Source: Eupeodes corollae (Eukaryota > Arthropoda > Insecta > Diptera > Syrphidae). Taken from it: a stretch of DNA of 64,000 nucleotides. Under the pieces are notes generated by a model, which saw nothing but the letters and a program-made list of their open reading frames with translations, searched no databases and was not told where the DNA came from. Numbering within the stretch: the stretch's first letter is position 1; every line of letters starts with the position of its first letter. The stretch lies in the NCBI RefSeq assembly GCF_945859685.1, contig NC_079147.1:178543174-178607173 (forward strand), read 5' to 3'. Of this stretch, positions 24,040-35,629 are shown in pieces. A program made the translations under genes and the position numbers.

Positions 24040-24775
24040 GCAGATGTTTAAAATGCCGTGCTTTTCAAAGCAGATGAAGATCATTTTCAAGGAGCATGCA
24101 CCAACTAATCTCTAGAATATGGTCAATAGAAAGCATGATCGATAAATGGAACCTCAATATTATTTGTCAAATTTTGAAAAGGATGTCTCTTAACTGCATT
24201 TAAAATAGAAGATCAGCCTCCTCAACATCGCATACAAAATCTTCTCTAGTGTAATGTGTGAACAAGGCATTATTGCCAAACTTCTTGTTTTGTGCAGGAT
24301 GACATAAAGTTTGGAAATAACCTTACGTAACACTTTGATGTCAAAAAGGCTTTAATATGTACTGTCATTGATTCATGATTTCTTTAACCCGTGCAGAGCT
24401 CATACGTCAATGCTAAAGGCGTTGTCCTTCAAAAGTCTATAAAATTACTCGCATATACTAACAATATTGACAATATTGATTGTATTGATCTAAGCGCCAT
24501 TTAAATAGGGCTTTGTGAGAATTTAGGAAGAGAATTCAAAAGTAGGATTAGCTGTTAATGATAATAAAACAAATTGTATGCTGTCATCAAGAAAGGATCT
24601 ACGACATCCACGACTTGTTCGAAACGCCACCATTGACAGGTGTAATTTTGAGAAAGTTAAGAGCTTTGTCTATCTGAGATCCACTATGAAAGCAGACGAA
24701 AAGAAAGCAAGGTTTTTTACTGATATTTGGTACAAAAACATGGACTATGACAAAAGCAAATGAAACCACCTTGAG
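24040..24775 (+). mobile_element. RTE LINE, heavily degraded
   Basis: Pieces in RTE order: MHQLISRIWS (24085-24125), NIAYKIFSSVMCE (24225-24260), KSIKLLAYTNNIDNID (24432-24480, YADD lost) and the frame 24578-24763 with CMLSSRKDLRHPRLVRNATI and NFEKVKSFVYL. Frames change often and many stops occur. It is one of the most eroded RTE copies here. Confidence 0.7.
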
Positions 24776-24784
24776 TCGTTTCGA

Positions 24785-25060
24785 GATTTTACATAACATT
24801 ACATTACACACCACTCAGGACATAAATGTACAGAGTAAAGAACACAGCACCTTGAGCGACTAGACTATGTAAGGTGATAACAACACAAGACATTATTACA
24901 AGACAAAAGGACAGAAGAGAAAGAACAACAGACAGAAAGAACACATCACAACAGCACGCGATAGGTTTCGAGATGGTCCCCCATCTGTCTACTAACCACG
25001 CTCACTGATACTTGATTTTGGTGAAAAAATTATTTGGGTGAGTCAATAGTTCACAGAGGT
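24785..25060 (-). mobile_element. Candidate 5S rRNA-derived SINE
   Basis: On the minus strand, 25026-24947 matches the 3' two-thirds of 5S rRNA: TCACCAAAATCAAG, then GCGTGGTTAGTA, GATGGGGGACC (the box C region) and CGCGTGCTGTTG, in the right order and spacing. The first third of 5S is not clear. A tail of about 140 bases follows (24925-24785) and recurs alone at 5385-5535. A 5S-like head joined to a dispersed tail is the design of SINE3-type elements, whose 5S part is an internal pol III promoter. The 5' limit is uncertain. Confidence 0.65.
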
Positions 25061-25328
25061 CCTAAGCAAGACGTTAAGAAAGTAAGTAAAAAGACGAAAC
25101 CGTCGTGTTAGAGATCTCAAACTCTATTTGGATAGGACAAGTTGGGAAACTGTCTAAAAACCTAGATGCTATTAGCTAACTTGTTTGATAGTGACGGTGA
25201 TTGTCAAACCTGAAAGCTACGTAGAGTGGTAACTGATCACGTAATAATGTAAGTTATGAAATTTTCAAATTCGTTCGATACATGGTGGCAAAAGTAAGTA
25301 GGGGTAGTATTTAAAATAAACTATATTA

Positions 25329-25583
25329 TGTGGCACAACATCCCGTGTTTACAAGTAGGGCTTTGTGGCAACTTTCAACAATTCCTCTGAGCGAGTAATA
25401 TTGTCATTGATAGAGGGGACGTAAAGGTTTGAATCGAATCCGAACTTTTCATGATAAGAATTACTCTTGGAGGATTTGTCAATTCCTCCAAAGAGCTAGT
25501 ACCTGTAAAAAAACTGGCAGGGATTGAACAAATACCTTTGGTGTGACAGTCCTTCGCACTAAACATCACGCCACCCGTATTGC
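25329..25583 (-). mobile_element. tRNA-derived SINE
   Basis: Minus orientation. The tRNA-like head is at the right (box B complement GGGATTGAAC at 25521-25530, then GTGTGACAGTCCTTCGCACT and CATCACGCCACCCGTA). The body (ATGATAAGAATTACTCTTGG, GGATTTGTCAATTCCT) and the 3' part at the left (GTGGCACAACATCCCGTG) match the other copies. About 255 bases. Diverged but nearly complete. Confidence 0.85.
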
Positions 25584-25589
25584 AAGGCG

Positions 25590-27180
25590 CTACTAGCTTT
25601 CAGTGTCTAAGTACACTCATTTCATGGGAGGTTCATACAAAATATTAAGCTCATCAAAAGAGAATTAAATTTCCTCCAGGGTTAATATTAGGACACACAA
25701 CTTCTTAAAAAGCATAAACATATATTTTATGACCTTAGAAAATTTATAAACTCCATTTCAGTAAGCAACAACGCACAAAATCTTCTGATCTCAACGTTTT
25801 TTTTTTTTAAATGTCAGTTAAACGTGTTCGACATTTTGAAAAAAAAAACAACTTGTCGAAATCTACAACAGAACTGTCCAATGTTATAATCTGAAGGTTA
25901 ACAGTCAATGAAAAACTGAATATGGCTCTAATTTTAATGTTGAAATCATTTAAAACTCTTAATAAAAGACTTGAAATGTCAAAATTGAGTGAACCTAAGG
26001 ACTTGTTACAGTTGCTTTTTCTTTTCTATTTTTTATTAAAGATAACGCTTCCAGTTACCAAGACTAAGAATGCTAACGTATTCCCATATATCACCCAAAG
26101 CCGACTAAGCTTATCCTAATTTTCGTATTCATGTTGTACCAAAAACATTCAAAAGTTACTTTATCCAAGTTTTAGATCCCGTGATAATCTGTTTCCTAAA
26201 AAATACAAGTAACCATAGGTACAACAGAACACTGCTTATTAATTTAGCAATTTGTTAAACTTCATGACACGATATGACCCGAGGAACAATACCACGCCGC
26301 ACAAACAATGCAAGATGAAAACAACAGAACCCGCAGATAACTTTTATACGTTTTGGGTACCTCTTATTTCACATATCTTTTTACCTGTTTACACACATTA
26401 TTCATCAACAAAAAAGGAAACTAATTTGCTACCAAAACGAAACGAAAAACTCCATAGAAAGAAAGAGAAACGCAGACAGCAGGATGCACCCAACTTGTAT
26501 AATAAATTCACCTTGTTGTTGTTGGACGCGTATATGGCGACAAACGAAAACGCAACCAACCTCAAATACCAAAAATAATAACAACAACAATAACAAAAAA
26601 TAAAAACTCTTGCTTCGCTGAATATTACAAGAACGTGCCTGGCACATGTTGCGTCAGAAAGACCTAAAGTGAAACCATTCAGTGGTATATAAGTATTCAC
26701 CGCAATTTTAACTGATGCACTAAATTAGTCCTTTTTAACACTTGTGCAATAAAATTCCAATTTCAATGCACAATGCAGAGTACCTATACTTATACGTAAG
26801 CATGAGAAAGGTATAGTTTTCATAGTTGAAGAGAAGAAGACAAAAAAACAAATGTGAAAGAAAAAAAAAACGAGCCCCACTACGGAAACGGAAACCGAAA
26901 TTGCTTCAGTGATAGTGTCAACTGGCAGAGAATTTATACTTTATTATTATTTTTGTTTGTTTTATATACGAGTTCAAAACCATATAAGACACAAGTGTAA
27001 CAAACACATAAGAGGTGTCTTATAAACTTGCTTAAAATTAAAAGATTGAAATTTTTAACATGAATTCCTTGCCAAAACTTTGAGGTTGATGCTTGGAATG
27101 CAAAGTGTGAATTTTGAAGATCGATAATTTTAATTGCTAACGATGGTTTTACAATCAGTTTTTGAAAATAATATCATCAT
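25590..27180. other. No recognisable gene
   Basis: AT-rich. An open frame of 108 codons (26252-26578, +) overlaps an equally long minus-strand frame, and both are low in complexity (AAC/AAT runs). I assign no function. Confidence 0.45.
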
Positions 27181-27199
27181 ATTTATTCAATACGTTAAA

Positions 27200-28345
27200 T
27201 GCTAACATTTAGAAAACGCCTTCGTATAGGTTCCTCATTTGATATACGGTTTGGCCAGAAAATCCTTAGGATGATACGATGACATCTATTCACGAAGCAA
27301 AAGCTTTCTTGTAATGCCTGAAGTATCCTTCCAAGTGCTGCACCCATAAAGAAGCACAGATTCGTCATTTGTGCGAAACGTTCGAAGCTTTGTTCTTAAG
27401 CTGATAGAGTTATTCCTCCTATTTCGACAACATACCGAACGCCGCTTTTGCTTTGCCGATGCGGTAGATGACGTCTTGTTCGGTTTGGTCTTCGATGGCG
27501 ACGACACTTTCAAGGTATTGAAAGCTCTAAACTTTTTCCACCGATTTTTTTATTTGAGAGGATGCTCGGGTTCCGACGCTGATCATTTTTGTTTTGCCGG
27601 AATTAATTTGTAGCCCCACAACTTCTGCTTCTCACACTTGTTGCCATGATCTTATGAGAGAGAGAGAAAACATCGTCCGCGTAGTCCAAGTGCTTTAAAA
27701 AGGATGTCAGAGTCCATTGGATCCCTCCGCTACCTGACAAAGCTGCGCGCAGTGCATCTGGGATGCCTCTCCCCCGTAAAGCTAACCAGATATACTCCCT
27801 GTTAAAGCTATCAAAGGCCTTCTCGAAGTTGATGAACAGCAGTTGTAGTGGTGATCAATATTCAACGCACTGTTCAATAATGATCCGCAGGGTGTTGATA
27901 TGATCATTACAGGAGGATCCAGCGCAGAATCCTGATTTATCGGCATCGAGTGTGGCCTCAAGGTGTTCTCTGATGCGTTCCGGTATAACTTTTGCTACTA
28001 TGTTGGCAACGGCAGGCAGTACGCAAATTCCTCTCCTGTTTTCGCACTTTGTTAGATCTCAGAAGAAAATTCACTTTCGGTTGCCAAGGCAGCAAGCAGT
28101 TTAAAACCGAGGAATAGTGTTCTTTCCACCTTCTGACTTGCTTATCCACCGAACTTATCACAGAACCGCCTACTTCTTTCACCAGGTGTTTCTTTTGAGT
28201 TGTGTGTCAGCTCTTTGGTTATTCTGTAAACGGTCCTGTTGTCGCACCTGTGTGCAGCAGTTTTTCAAACCCTTAACTGTTCGTTCTTCGATCCTTGCAC
28301 AAGATTCTACTGAAAGCCAAGTATTGTTACTTCCTTTTTTCGGAC
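27200..28345 (-). mobile_element. RTE-X/SR2-like LINE (family E), reverse transcriptase pseudogene
   Basis: Minus-strand pieces in order: DNRTVYRITKELTHNSKET (28240-28185), VDKQVRRWKEHYSSVLN (28155-28105), NIVAKVIPERIREHLEATLD (28005-27945), SGFCAGSSCNDHINTLRI, LLFINFEKAFDSFNREYIW (about 27840-27785), YADDV-like LDYADDV near 27685, INSGKTKMI (27610-27585) and the C-terminus LWVQHLEGYFRHYKKAFAS (27350-27290). Stops and deletions are frequent. Family placement is from these motifs only. Confidence 0.75.
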
Positions 28346-28374
28346 CGACTAGAGGAAAAAACTAAGACAAAATC

Positions 28375-29560
28375 TTTAAAATCTGCGTTGAATACTTTCG
28401 ATACTATAAATATGAACGGAATAGTACCGTTTACACGCAAGTGTGTTCAAAAATTGTCCTGAAAAAAGTTCTATAAAAAATAAATAAATTAGATGGTGCA
28501 ACAGCCCATTGAGAACTAGGGCATACTGACTTACAACTCTTAACCATTCGTGTGGGCGGGTAATATTTTCAGTGAAGGACAAAAATTGCATACAAAATTT
28601 TAATATCATATGGATCACGAAAGTGTTTTGTTAACTTTTTTATAAAATTATTATAGGGATCAGTAAACTTACATTTTTAGTCCACTACAACACCAAGGTC
28701 AGAAAAACTGGATTCTTTATTGAAACGTGATTGATTCAACATAATTCATAATTTATTTTATTCCGTTTGCGTATAAGACTTACTGTCTTGCATCTGCCAA
28801 TATTCAAAATCAAACGATGTGCACCATTCGAAAAATTGATTTGCATCTTCTTGTAACTCTTTACAATCCTTTATGGAACAAATAATTTGATTAATGTTAA
28901 CATCATCCGCTTAGATGAGCGTAATAGAATTATTTAAAACAAAAGGCAAATCATTATTGAATAGAATAAATAGCAATGGACCAAGGTGACTCCCTTGAGG
29001 TACACCAAAATTGACGTTAAATTGACATGCAAGTTACTTCTGAACATGACACTATAAAATCTATCTTTAAGATATGGCTAAATCTACATAAAAACACGGT
29101 AGATAAGTCCAATATTACTTAATTAAGTAAGACGAATTTCATAACTTAATTTGTAAAATACCTTGCTAAAGTCTGTAAAGATGCAATCGAGTTGACAGTG
29201 TTTTTCAAATATCAATCAAAAAGTAGATAGTTGTAATAAACTAGTAATTGCATATTTTTTCCACAAACCAATGTTAATTTGCACATATAACAGAAGTCCA
29301 ATTAAAAGAAATTTAGTCACAAACAAAGGATTCAAACAGTTCAGAAGAAGCTGACAATTTCGCATTAGGACGATAATTCGCAACTTGATTTGTAAAACCT
29401 TTTTTTTTGACTGGTATTATGTTTGAATTTTTCTAACTATCTAAGAACTTAAAACATTTCAAAATAACGTTGAAAAGAAGGAACAATGGATGGGAAATTT
29501 TTTTCAACATTATATTACGGTATCAGGACCATATATATATCATTTAGATATAAAATACTG
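28375..29560 (-). mobile_element. LINE family B copy, interrupted by a SINE
   Basis: Minus-strand order: ANYRPNAKLSASSELFESFV (29370-29310), CIFTDFSKVFYKLSYEIRL (29190-29130), GVPQG-type reading KGVTLVH or GSHLGPLLFILFNNDLPF (29010-28945), ADDVNINQIICSIKDCKELQ (28905-28850), FEWCTSFDFEY, FSDLGVVVD (28700-28675) and FRDPYDIKILYA (28625-28590). After the SINE, YSVHIYSIESIQRRFCRF (28435-28380) continues the same protein. Many frame changes. Confidence 0.8.
28457..28579 (-). mobile_element. tRNA-derived SINE, 5' truncated, with 9-bp target duplication
   Basis: Body and 3' part of the SINE (GATGGTGCAACAGCCCATTG, GACTTACAACTCTTAACCAT) in minus orientation with its A/T tail at the left. CAAAAATTG occurs at both sides (28448-28456 and 28580-28588), and the flanking LINE B protein continues across, so this is a clean insertion. 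The tRNA head is missing, which fits incomplete reverse transcription. Confidence 0.85.
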
Positions 29561-29749
29561 TCACGGATAGGGGTCTAAGATATCAAAAAATGAATGGATA
29601 TAAGATTGCTGTATTCTTGTGCGTTAGGAAAAATAAGAGAGAGGTACTTGAAGAAGAAAGGATAGTCATAAAATAATCTGCGAACATGCTCGAAATTGAC
29701 CCTGGAAATTGGCTTGAGGAATTTTGAAAAGTCATATTTGTTGGATATC

Positions 29750-29885
29750 GGTGAAGAACATAAAAAAGAAGACCCTCTAAATTGCGGAAACTACAGATGC
29801 ATCCATAGGGAAGAGCTCTACAGAGCAATGTCTGTCAAACTTATCCATTTGTGAAGAATGACGATGGAGAATGCACGCTGCTCTG
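29750..29885 (+). mobile_element. RTE LINE micro-fragment with internal deletion
   Basis: HKKEDPLNCGNYRCI is fused to HREELYRAMS, and then VKLIHL and RMTMENAR follow. In the longer copy at 58.7-59.1 kb these segments are some 250 bases apart, so a large internal deletion joined them. Confidence 0.75.
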
Positions 29886-29889
29886 CTCT

Positions 29890-30240
29890 GATGAGCCCAG
29901 CCATTACATTGGGGCGAAATGCATATTTGAACACCATGCTGATTAATCGGCGTGGCAAAATCGCATCGTCACTTCCTCGCGGTGCCGGCTGGATACCGAA
30001 CTAACGACGAGCGTTCCATCCATTGGGTTCATGATCTGAGTCACCTGAGTTATATTTTCAGGAACAAGAAGCAAAAGAACAGAAATACCGCTCTGAATGC
30101 ACCAGCTCACGATTAAATCCAAATGCGTCTGACACATATTGTGCGACACATAGCGTCTGTACCCTGTGGGGCGGCTGAATATAAACTATGGATAGAAGTA
30201 ACTGAACTATTTATAGTAAGAACACTAAGTTAACAAAATT
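29890..30240. other. Unassigned, perhaps Jockey 5' UTR
   Basis: GC-richer than its surroundings (for example 29945-30010). I recognise no protein. It directly precedes the Jockey gag start at 30241 and may contain that element's 5' UTR. Confidence 0.35.
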
Positions 30241-33027
30241 ATGGCAATGAACAAAAATACTAGACTAATTACCCCAGGTGGCAATCCAGTGAAACTGGTA
30301 AATCCACTCTCTTACGAGGTCGGTATTATGGATTCTGGGGAGGACCAATTATTGCTTACAAATATTGAAAGACAGCGTTCAAAGATGCAAAGAACTCCCC
30401 CAAGCAAATTTACTTCAGGGGTTACATCATTGACAACCTCAGTCAATACAATAGATGTTAAAAACATCAGCGAAAAAGGAACCAAGATCAATGAAGAGAT
30501 CGACATCACAGATCAACAGAGTTCCAACAAAGTGAAAGAGAAAGACCAATCAAAATCAAAGAAATACTTTGAAGAATGGCAAATTGAAATAGCGGCAAGA
30601 AAACAACTTGAAGTTCTAGTTCAAAGTCTTCAGGTGCAAGTGAAAAAACTTGAAGAGAAAGTTTCCTTGCTTGACAAGAAAGATTCAGAGTCCACGATTT
30701 AGTTAAGTCCAAAATATAATGAACCTGAATATCAAACTGATGAAGAAGAGCTCTTGTTTGGAACTGAGAAAAAGAAAAATAAGCATTCCACAAAGAAACG
30801 TAAACGGAGTCCCGATACTCGTTCCAGAAATCAAAAAAACTCTAAAACCGAAAATAACAAAGAGTTGATTACAGGAACTAAGGTGGTAGCTCTTGCTAAA
30901 TTAATATCTCACGCTAAAGGCAGCAACAAAATTACACCACCACCAATTATGATCTAAGGATTTGCTATTTTTGGAGATCTTAAGAAAATAATAGAAAAAT
31001 GTACTAAAAAAGCTTGCAAATACACATCGTACAACAAAGACAACTGGAAAGTCACAGTCAAAGAAATTGACGAGTAAAGATCTTTGCTAGGCAGTTCGCC
31101 GCCAATTCAACTCTGCCAGTGAGTGTTATGACTCCGCCTGTACTTGAGCGAGTTAATGATTCTATGGGGCAAATCTTTTTTCGCACTCGTACTGTAGCGA
31201 GAGTCCTATAAGATCTTAACATACACAAATCTGCTGGTCCGGATGGTATCCCCGCTATTGTTCTGAAGAGGTGTTCTTCATCGCTGGCAAAACCACTGCA
31301 TAAGCTTTTTCATCTGTCCTACTCCTCAGGTCTCGTTCCGAGCGGATGGAAAACCGCATTTGTCCAGCCTATTCCCAAAAAAGGCGAATCTTCCTCACCG
31401 TCTAATTATCGACCGATTGCACTTACGTCCCTTCTTTCCAAGGTCATGGAAACGCTGATTAATTATCAGCTCAAGAAATATCTTGAAGAACGGAAGCTTC
31501 TTAATGACCGACAGTATGGCTTTCGTAGCAATAGGTCCACTGGTGATCTCATGGTTCATCTCACCGAACAGTGGAACAAATCTTTACATAGTTTTGGAGA
31601 AAGTAAGATTATTGCACTAGATATTTCAAAAGCGTTTGATAGGGTTTGGCATCAGACTCTCTTATGGAAAATGCGTGCTTTCGGTTTGCATGAATCCCTA
31701 CTTCATTGGATTAGTAATTACCTTTCGAATCGTTCAATACAAGTTGTATTGGATGGATTCAAGTCTGAAAACCACAAAATAAATGCTGGTGTGCCCCAGG
31801 GCTCTGTTCTATCTCCAACACTCTTTCTCATTTTTATTAATGATCTCCTGTCTGCAACATCTAATCGATAGTACTCTTAGCTTTTCATATTCGTTTTCAG
31901 ATTCACACCCCTCTTCTTTGGATGTGGAACTGCAACGACAAAATATGATAAGCCCATTAAATTCCGACCTAAACAGCATTGTACAATGGGGAATAAGAAA
32001 CCGCGTGGAATTTAATGCTTCGAAAACGCAATGCTGTCTTGTATCGTTAAAGCCAAATATACCCCCCCTGCCATTATCCATAAATGGCACTTGCATCGAG
32101 GAAACTGAACATCTGGATATTCTTGGTATGTGTATCACCAACCACCTTTTGTGGAACGATCACATACGCGATGTCGCCAAAAATGCCACAAGATGTTTGG
32201 GTTTTCTAAGGCGATGCAAGAAGTTTTTCTCCCCCTCTGATCTGGCTGTTATTTACAAGACTTATATACGTCCAAAGCTTGAGTATAACTCCCATATCTG
32301 GGCCGGTGCTCCTACAACTTACTTAAGCCTCTTGGATAGTATTGAACGTAGAGCATTTAGATTGATTGGTGATATTACCATCATAAGATCATTTACGTCA
32401 CTTGAACATCGTCGAAATGTTTCTTGTCTCACCCTGTTTTACCGTTATTTTAATGGTTTATGCTCTAGAGAAATAGCCAGTTGCATTCCTCCCCTTAAAC
32501 AGTTCAACCGTAATACTCGCGCTTCTAGGAATGCTCATCAATATACCCTCGAGCCCATCTTTGGTCGTACTATCAAGTACAGAGATTCGTTCTTTAGCCG
32601 TACTATGCGAATGTGGAATGCCTTGCCACACTCTGTCTTTCCCAGCTATTGCAATATTCAGGAATTCAAAACCAATGTGCACCGACATCTCCTTTCAACC
32701 CCTCTCTCCCTTTCCTAGTGCTCACACTGTGTCTGCATAATAAGGGTAATATATCCCCTTGAGTGTGCGCTTATTATAAAAAAAAAAAAAAAAAATCTGT
32801 CCCTGAAGAACTGAGCAAACACCAAATAAAAGCTACAAGGTCAATAAAAGTAGTAGCCAGAGGTCTTCATTCCTCGTGCTCTCTCGAGAAAGTAGTAGAA
32901 GATCTTGTACAAAAAGGCTTTCAAGCCCTTGATGCAGTCAATCTATTTAAGAATGAGACAATTAAAAACTCCTCTGGAGAATCGATGACAAGTAAGAGGT
33001 AACTGCCTTTATTCATGCTTACTTTTA
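30241..33027 (+). mobile_element. Jockey-family LINE copy 1, gag region split by another LINE
   Basis: The frame 30241-30702 (153 codons) is a charged gag N-terminus with a coiled-coil-like stretch near its end (KKYFEEWQIEIAARKQLEVL, VKKLEEKVSLL). It continues past a stop with a Lys/Arg-rich block (30754-30957) and TSYNKDNWKVTVKEIDE at 31027-31077. The gag resumes at 32796 (VPEELSKHQIKATRSIKVVA, RGLHSS, KNETIKNSSGES) and stops matching near 33027. The 47.5-kb copy has the same sequence without interruption. In this family gag binds element RNA in ribonucleoprotein particles. Confidence 0.87.
31084..32795 (+). mobile_element. CR1-like LINE (family A), 5' truncated, nested in Jockey gag
   Basis: Domains in order: KSAGPDGIPAIVLKRCSSSL (31231-31290), NYRPIALTSLLSKVME, DRQYGFRSNRSTGDLM, IALDISKAFDRVWH (catalytic Asp) and INAGVPQGSVLSPTLF (31779-31826). 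A 20-base deletion after TSN (near 31869) removes the FADD box and shifts the frame. The rest (TLSFSYSFSD ... SRTMRMWNALPHSVFPSY) is open to 32718. A short 3' UTR ends in an A-run of 17 (32779-32795). Junction bases TCT lie on both sides (31081-31083 and 32796-32798). Confidence 0.9.
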
Positions 33028-33029
33028 TA

Positions 33030-34585
33030 ATAACTTTACTTTATGCACTAAATACAAATGCTAAAATGTTTTGATTACTTTTTTTTGTGTGCAAGCAAAA
33101 CATGTCCTTTAAGCTCCTGTATGACAAGTTAAAATCCCCTACCATCATCTTCAGCAACAGCAGCAGGATAAGAACTGTGGAGAGAACAAAGTTGTTTTTT
33201 ATTTTATCTAACGTTCCTTCTTCGAATGAAGACGCCTTGGATGTGCATTTCATTTCATTCCATTTTATTTCATCTTCCCTATGTGCATAACTACATATAG
33301 AAAATTTGCTTTGCATTCTTTTCTTAGTCTTTTCTTAAGTCGTTTTTCTTGTTTTTATCTTAAGCCTTGGATAAAACAAAATTGTTGGACAACAACAAGG
33401 AATCTCATTTTGCAACAAACAGACAGTAGTATATGAGAATACCTATATAAAAATTGTAAAAGGGAGAGGGGGCTTTTACACCCTCAAAGGGTAGTGCCAG
33501 AACTGCCGCCTTAAGGGATTGCGGAATAAAACGTTGTGAGCTCCTTACAATCGTGCATAGAAACAATTGTCGAAAGAAAATGTGTGTCTGTTTTGTGTGG
33601 AAGATTGGGTAGGTAGGAAGGATGGGAAAGGAGGAATTGTATTAATGAATTAAAGACACAAAGAACTTTTTAAACGCCTCCACCTCTCTATCTTCTTATT
33701 CAGAGTCCAATTTTGCTTTGGCCCCTTTAGTTTTTATTATTTCTTAACAGAGACTAAGCGAATTGAGAAGATTGTAGAAGAATAAAATAAAAAAGGAGCA
33801 TCAACTTGTAATTGATATGTCCTACATCCGGGTTAGCTCAAGGAACAAGAGCTTTGTGTGAGCATTTACTCGAAATTTAATTGTTATATGTACATACCTA
33901 CGAACAAATGCATAGGGGTTAAGGGAATAAGAAGTGCATACATTTGGCTCGGGTGTTATATGCGGAGAAACAAAAGGAAAGGAGCAACACGGGAGCAAAA
34001 GGTCTTTCTATTTGGATTTGAACATTTATGAGTCCTTCAAGTTGCAAAAAAAAATACTGAAAACAAAGAAAAATGCATGTGTTTGTGTGTGTAATTCATG
34101 ACAAAAAGGAGGATATGTGTGTGATTGTGTCGTTTGTTTGTTATTAAAATCCAAGTAGTTGGCAGAGAAAGGATGTAGAAAAGTAAAATTATGAAAACGG
34201 GGGCATTACGCTTGAATTAACATGACATCACCTATATACTATATTATAAGAGTTTAGATTATAGAAAGTGCAAAAGAGCAAAGCGTCTTTTGAGAGGAAA
34301 ATGATGTTAATTGGATTTCATAATGAGATGAAGTTTAATAAAAAGTGTTTTATAGTCGGATAATAATAGCAGGCAAATAAGAGGCTGGGTTATTTTTATT
34401 AGTGATTTGAGAATGTATTTTGGGGAAATCTCAATAAATAAATTTTGTAGTTTAGCTTAATTTAAGGGCACTTAAATTCATTGAGGTGTCCACATTGGGT
34501 GCCATTTCTCAAATTCTGAATCCAAATTCAATAATTTAAGTAAAGAAAAAAAAGCATTCTTTTATACAAATTAGCTGCATGTCTA
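33030..34585. other. No recognisable gene
   Basis: AT-rich spacer with GA/GT-rich simple sequence at 33590-33640 and 34075-34140. No domain or recurring repeat seen. Confidence 0.5.
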
Positions 34586-34592
34586 ACATTCT

Positions 34593-34883
34593 TAAAAAAT
34601 AAATAATTTAGGAGGGGCAACAGTAAATTGAAAACGAGGTCTTAGTGACTTACATCTCTCAACCATTTCTGTGTGTGAGTAATTGCAGGGATTGAAGGGA
34701 CCTAAAGTTTATATGCCAAATCCGATAGGCTAACTTGAGAAAGCACTTTTACATAACAAGAATAACTCTTGGAGAATTTGTCAATATCTCGCAAGAGGCA
34801 GTACCCGTGAATAAAACTTTAGGTGGCAATCGAACAGAAGACCTCTTGCATGACAGTCCAACGCACTATTTGCCTCGGGTACT
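34593..34883 (-). mobile_element. tRNA-derived SINE, full length, with 7-bp target duplication
   Basis: About 291 bases in minus orientation. The A/T-rich tail and 3' part are at the left (TAAATAATTTAGGAGGGGCA), the body in the middle (CAAGAATAACTCTTGGAGAA, TTGTCAATATCTCGCAAGAG), and the tRNA head complement at the right (GCATGACAGTCCAACGCACT). ACATTCT is present at 34586-34592 and 34884-34890. Confidence 0.9.
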
Positions 34884-34989
34884 ACATTCTCATATTCTTA
34901 CTGAGCTTAGTAATACATTAAACAGATTTAAGAGCACGATTGCTAAGCAAGCAAAATTTGTATTTCAAAATATTAGTTAATTGCTTAAG

Positions 34990-35625
34990 GTAGCACTTCA
35001 GCCAGACCAGTGTGAAATAAAAGCTAGGGCTTCACTCAACGAACTCCATCTAGCTTGGTCCCTACCTAAATGTTTCCAGTTGCGCACTCCACACTGTTAT
35101 ATGGGGGTAGCTAACATGATTTTTTGGAAAGGAGTGTGGGTTTAAATGAGCTCTACGCTAATGGCAAGGCTACATCACTGTATAAATCGTCCTTCTAGCT
35201 TTTCCTCCACTCACCTTTAATGCGAACACACATGTCAGTGTTAAAGGTCCTTTCTTGATGACATAGCTTCCAACTATATTAATATCGTCAGCTTATGAGA
35301 GCAATTTGACAGACTTTTGAAAGATTGTGTCGTTAGCGTTGAAATGTGAACTCAGTTTACTATTCTTTTAAGAACGATGTCAAAAATATCACAGGACAGC
35401 GTCTTGTGTCCATATCTTTCTTTAACATCAAAAGATTTGTGTAAATTCTTCATGATTATCCTGTAAAAACGTACAAATTTAACAAGGATGCCGAAACTAG
35501 AGAGGCTGCCTTGAAATCTATGAAAATATGATAGTTGCCGATTTGATGTTCTTGTTTTTTCCCAGTATTCGGTAATATAAATATTTCGATTTTGGACATT
35601 CCTGTTCAAAATTAATACTGGTAAG
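34990..35625 (-). mobile_element. RTE LINE fragment, rearranged
   Basis: The minus-strand frame 35609-35352 has FGILVKFVRFYRIIMKNLHK and KTLSCDIFDIVLKRIVN, matching the RTE stretch FGIPxKLIRLCRMTMEN ... ALSCDFFNIVLERIV. NYHIFIDFK precedes it. DTIFQKSVKLLS with ADDINIVG (the YADD region) follows at about 35335-35270, and the RTE C-terminus-like GRDQARWSSLSEA lies near 35075-35035. Stops throughout. Confidence 0.75.
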
Positions 35626-35629
35626 GATC

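Noticed and set aside
26252..26700. Overlapping plus and minus open frames of about 100 codons
   Set aside because: Both strands open in simple AAC/AAT-rich sequence; neither looks like a protein.
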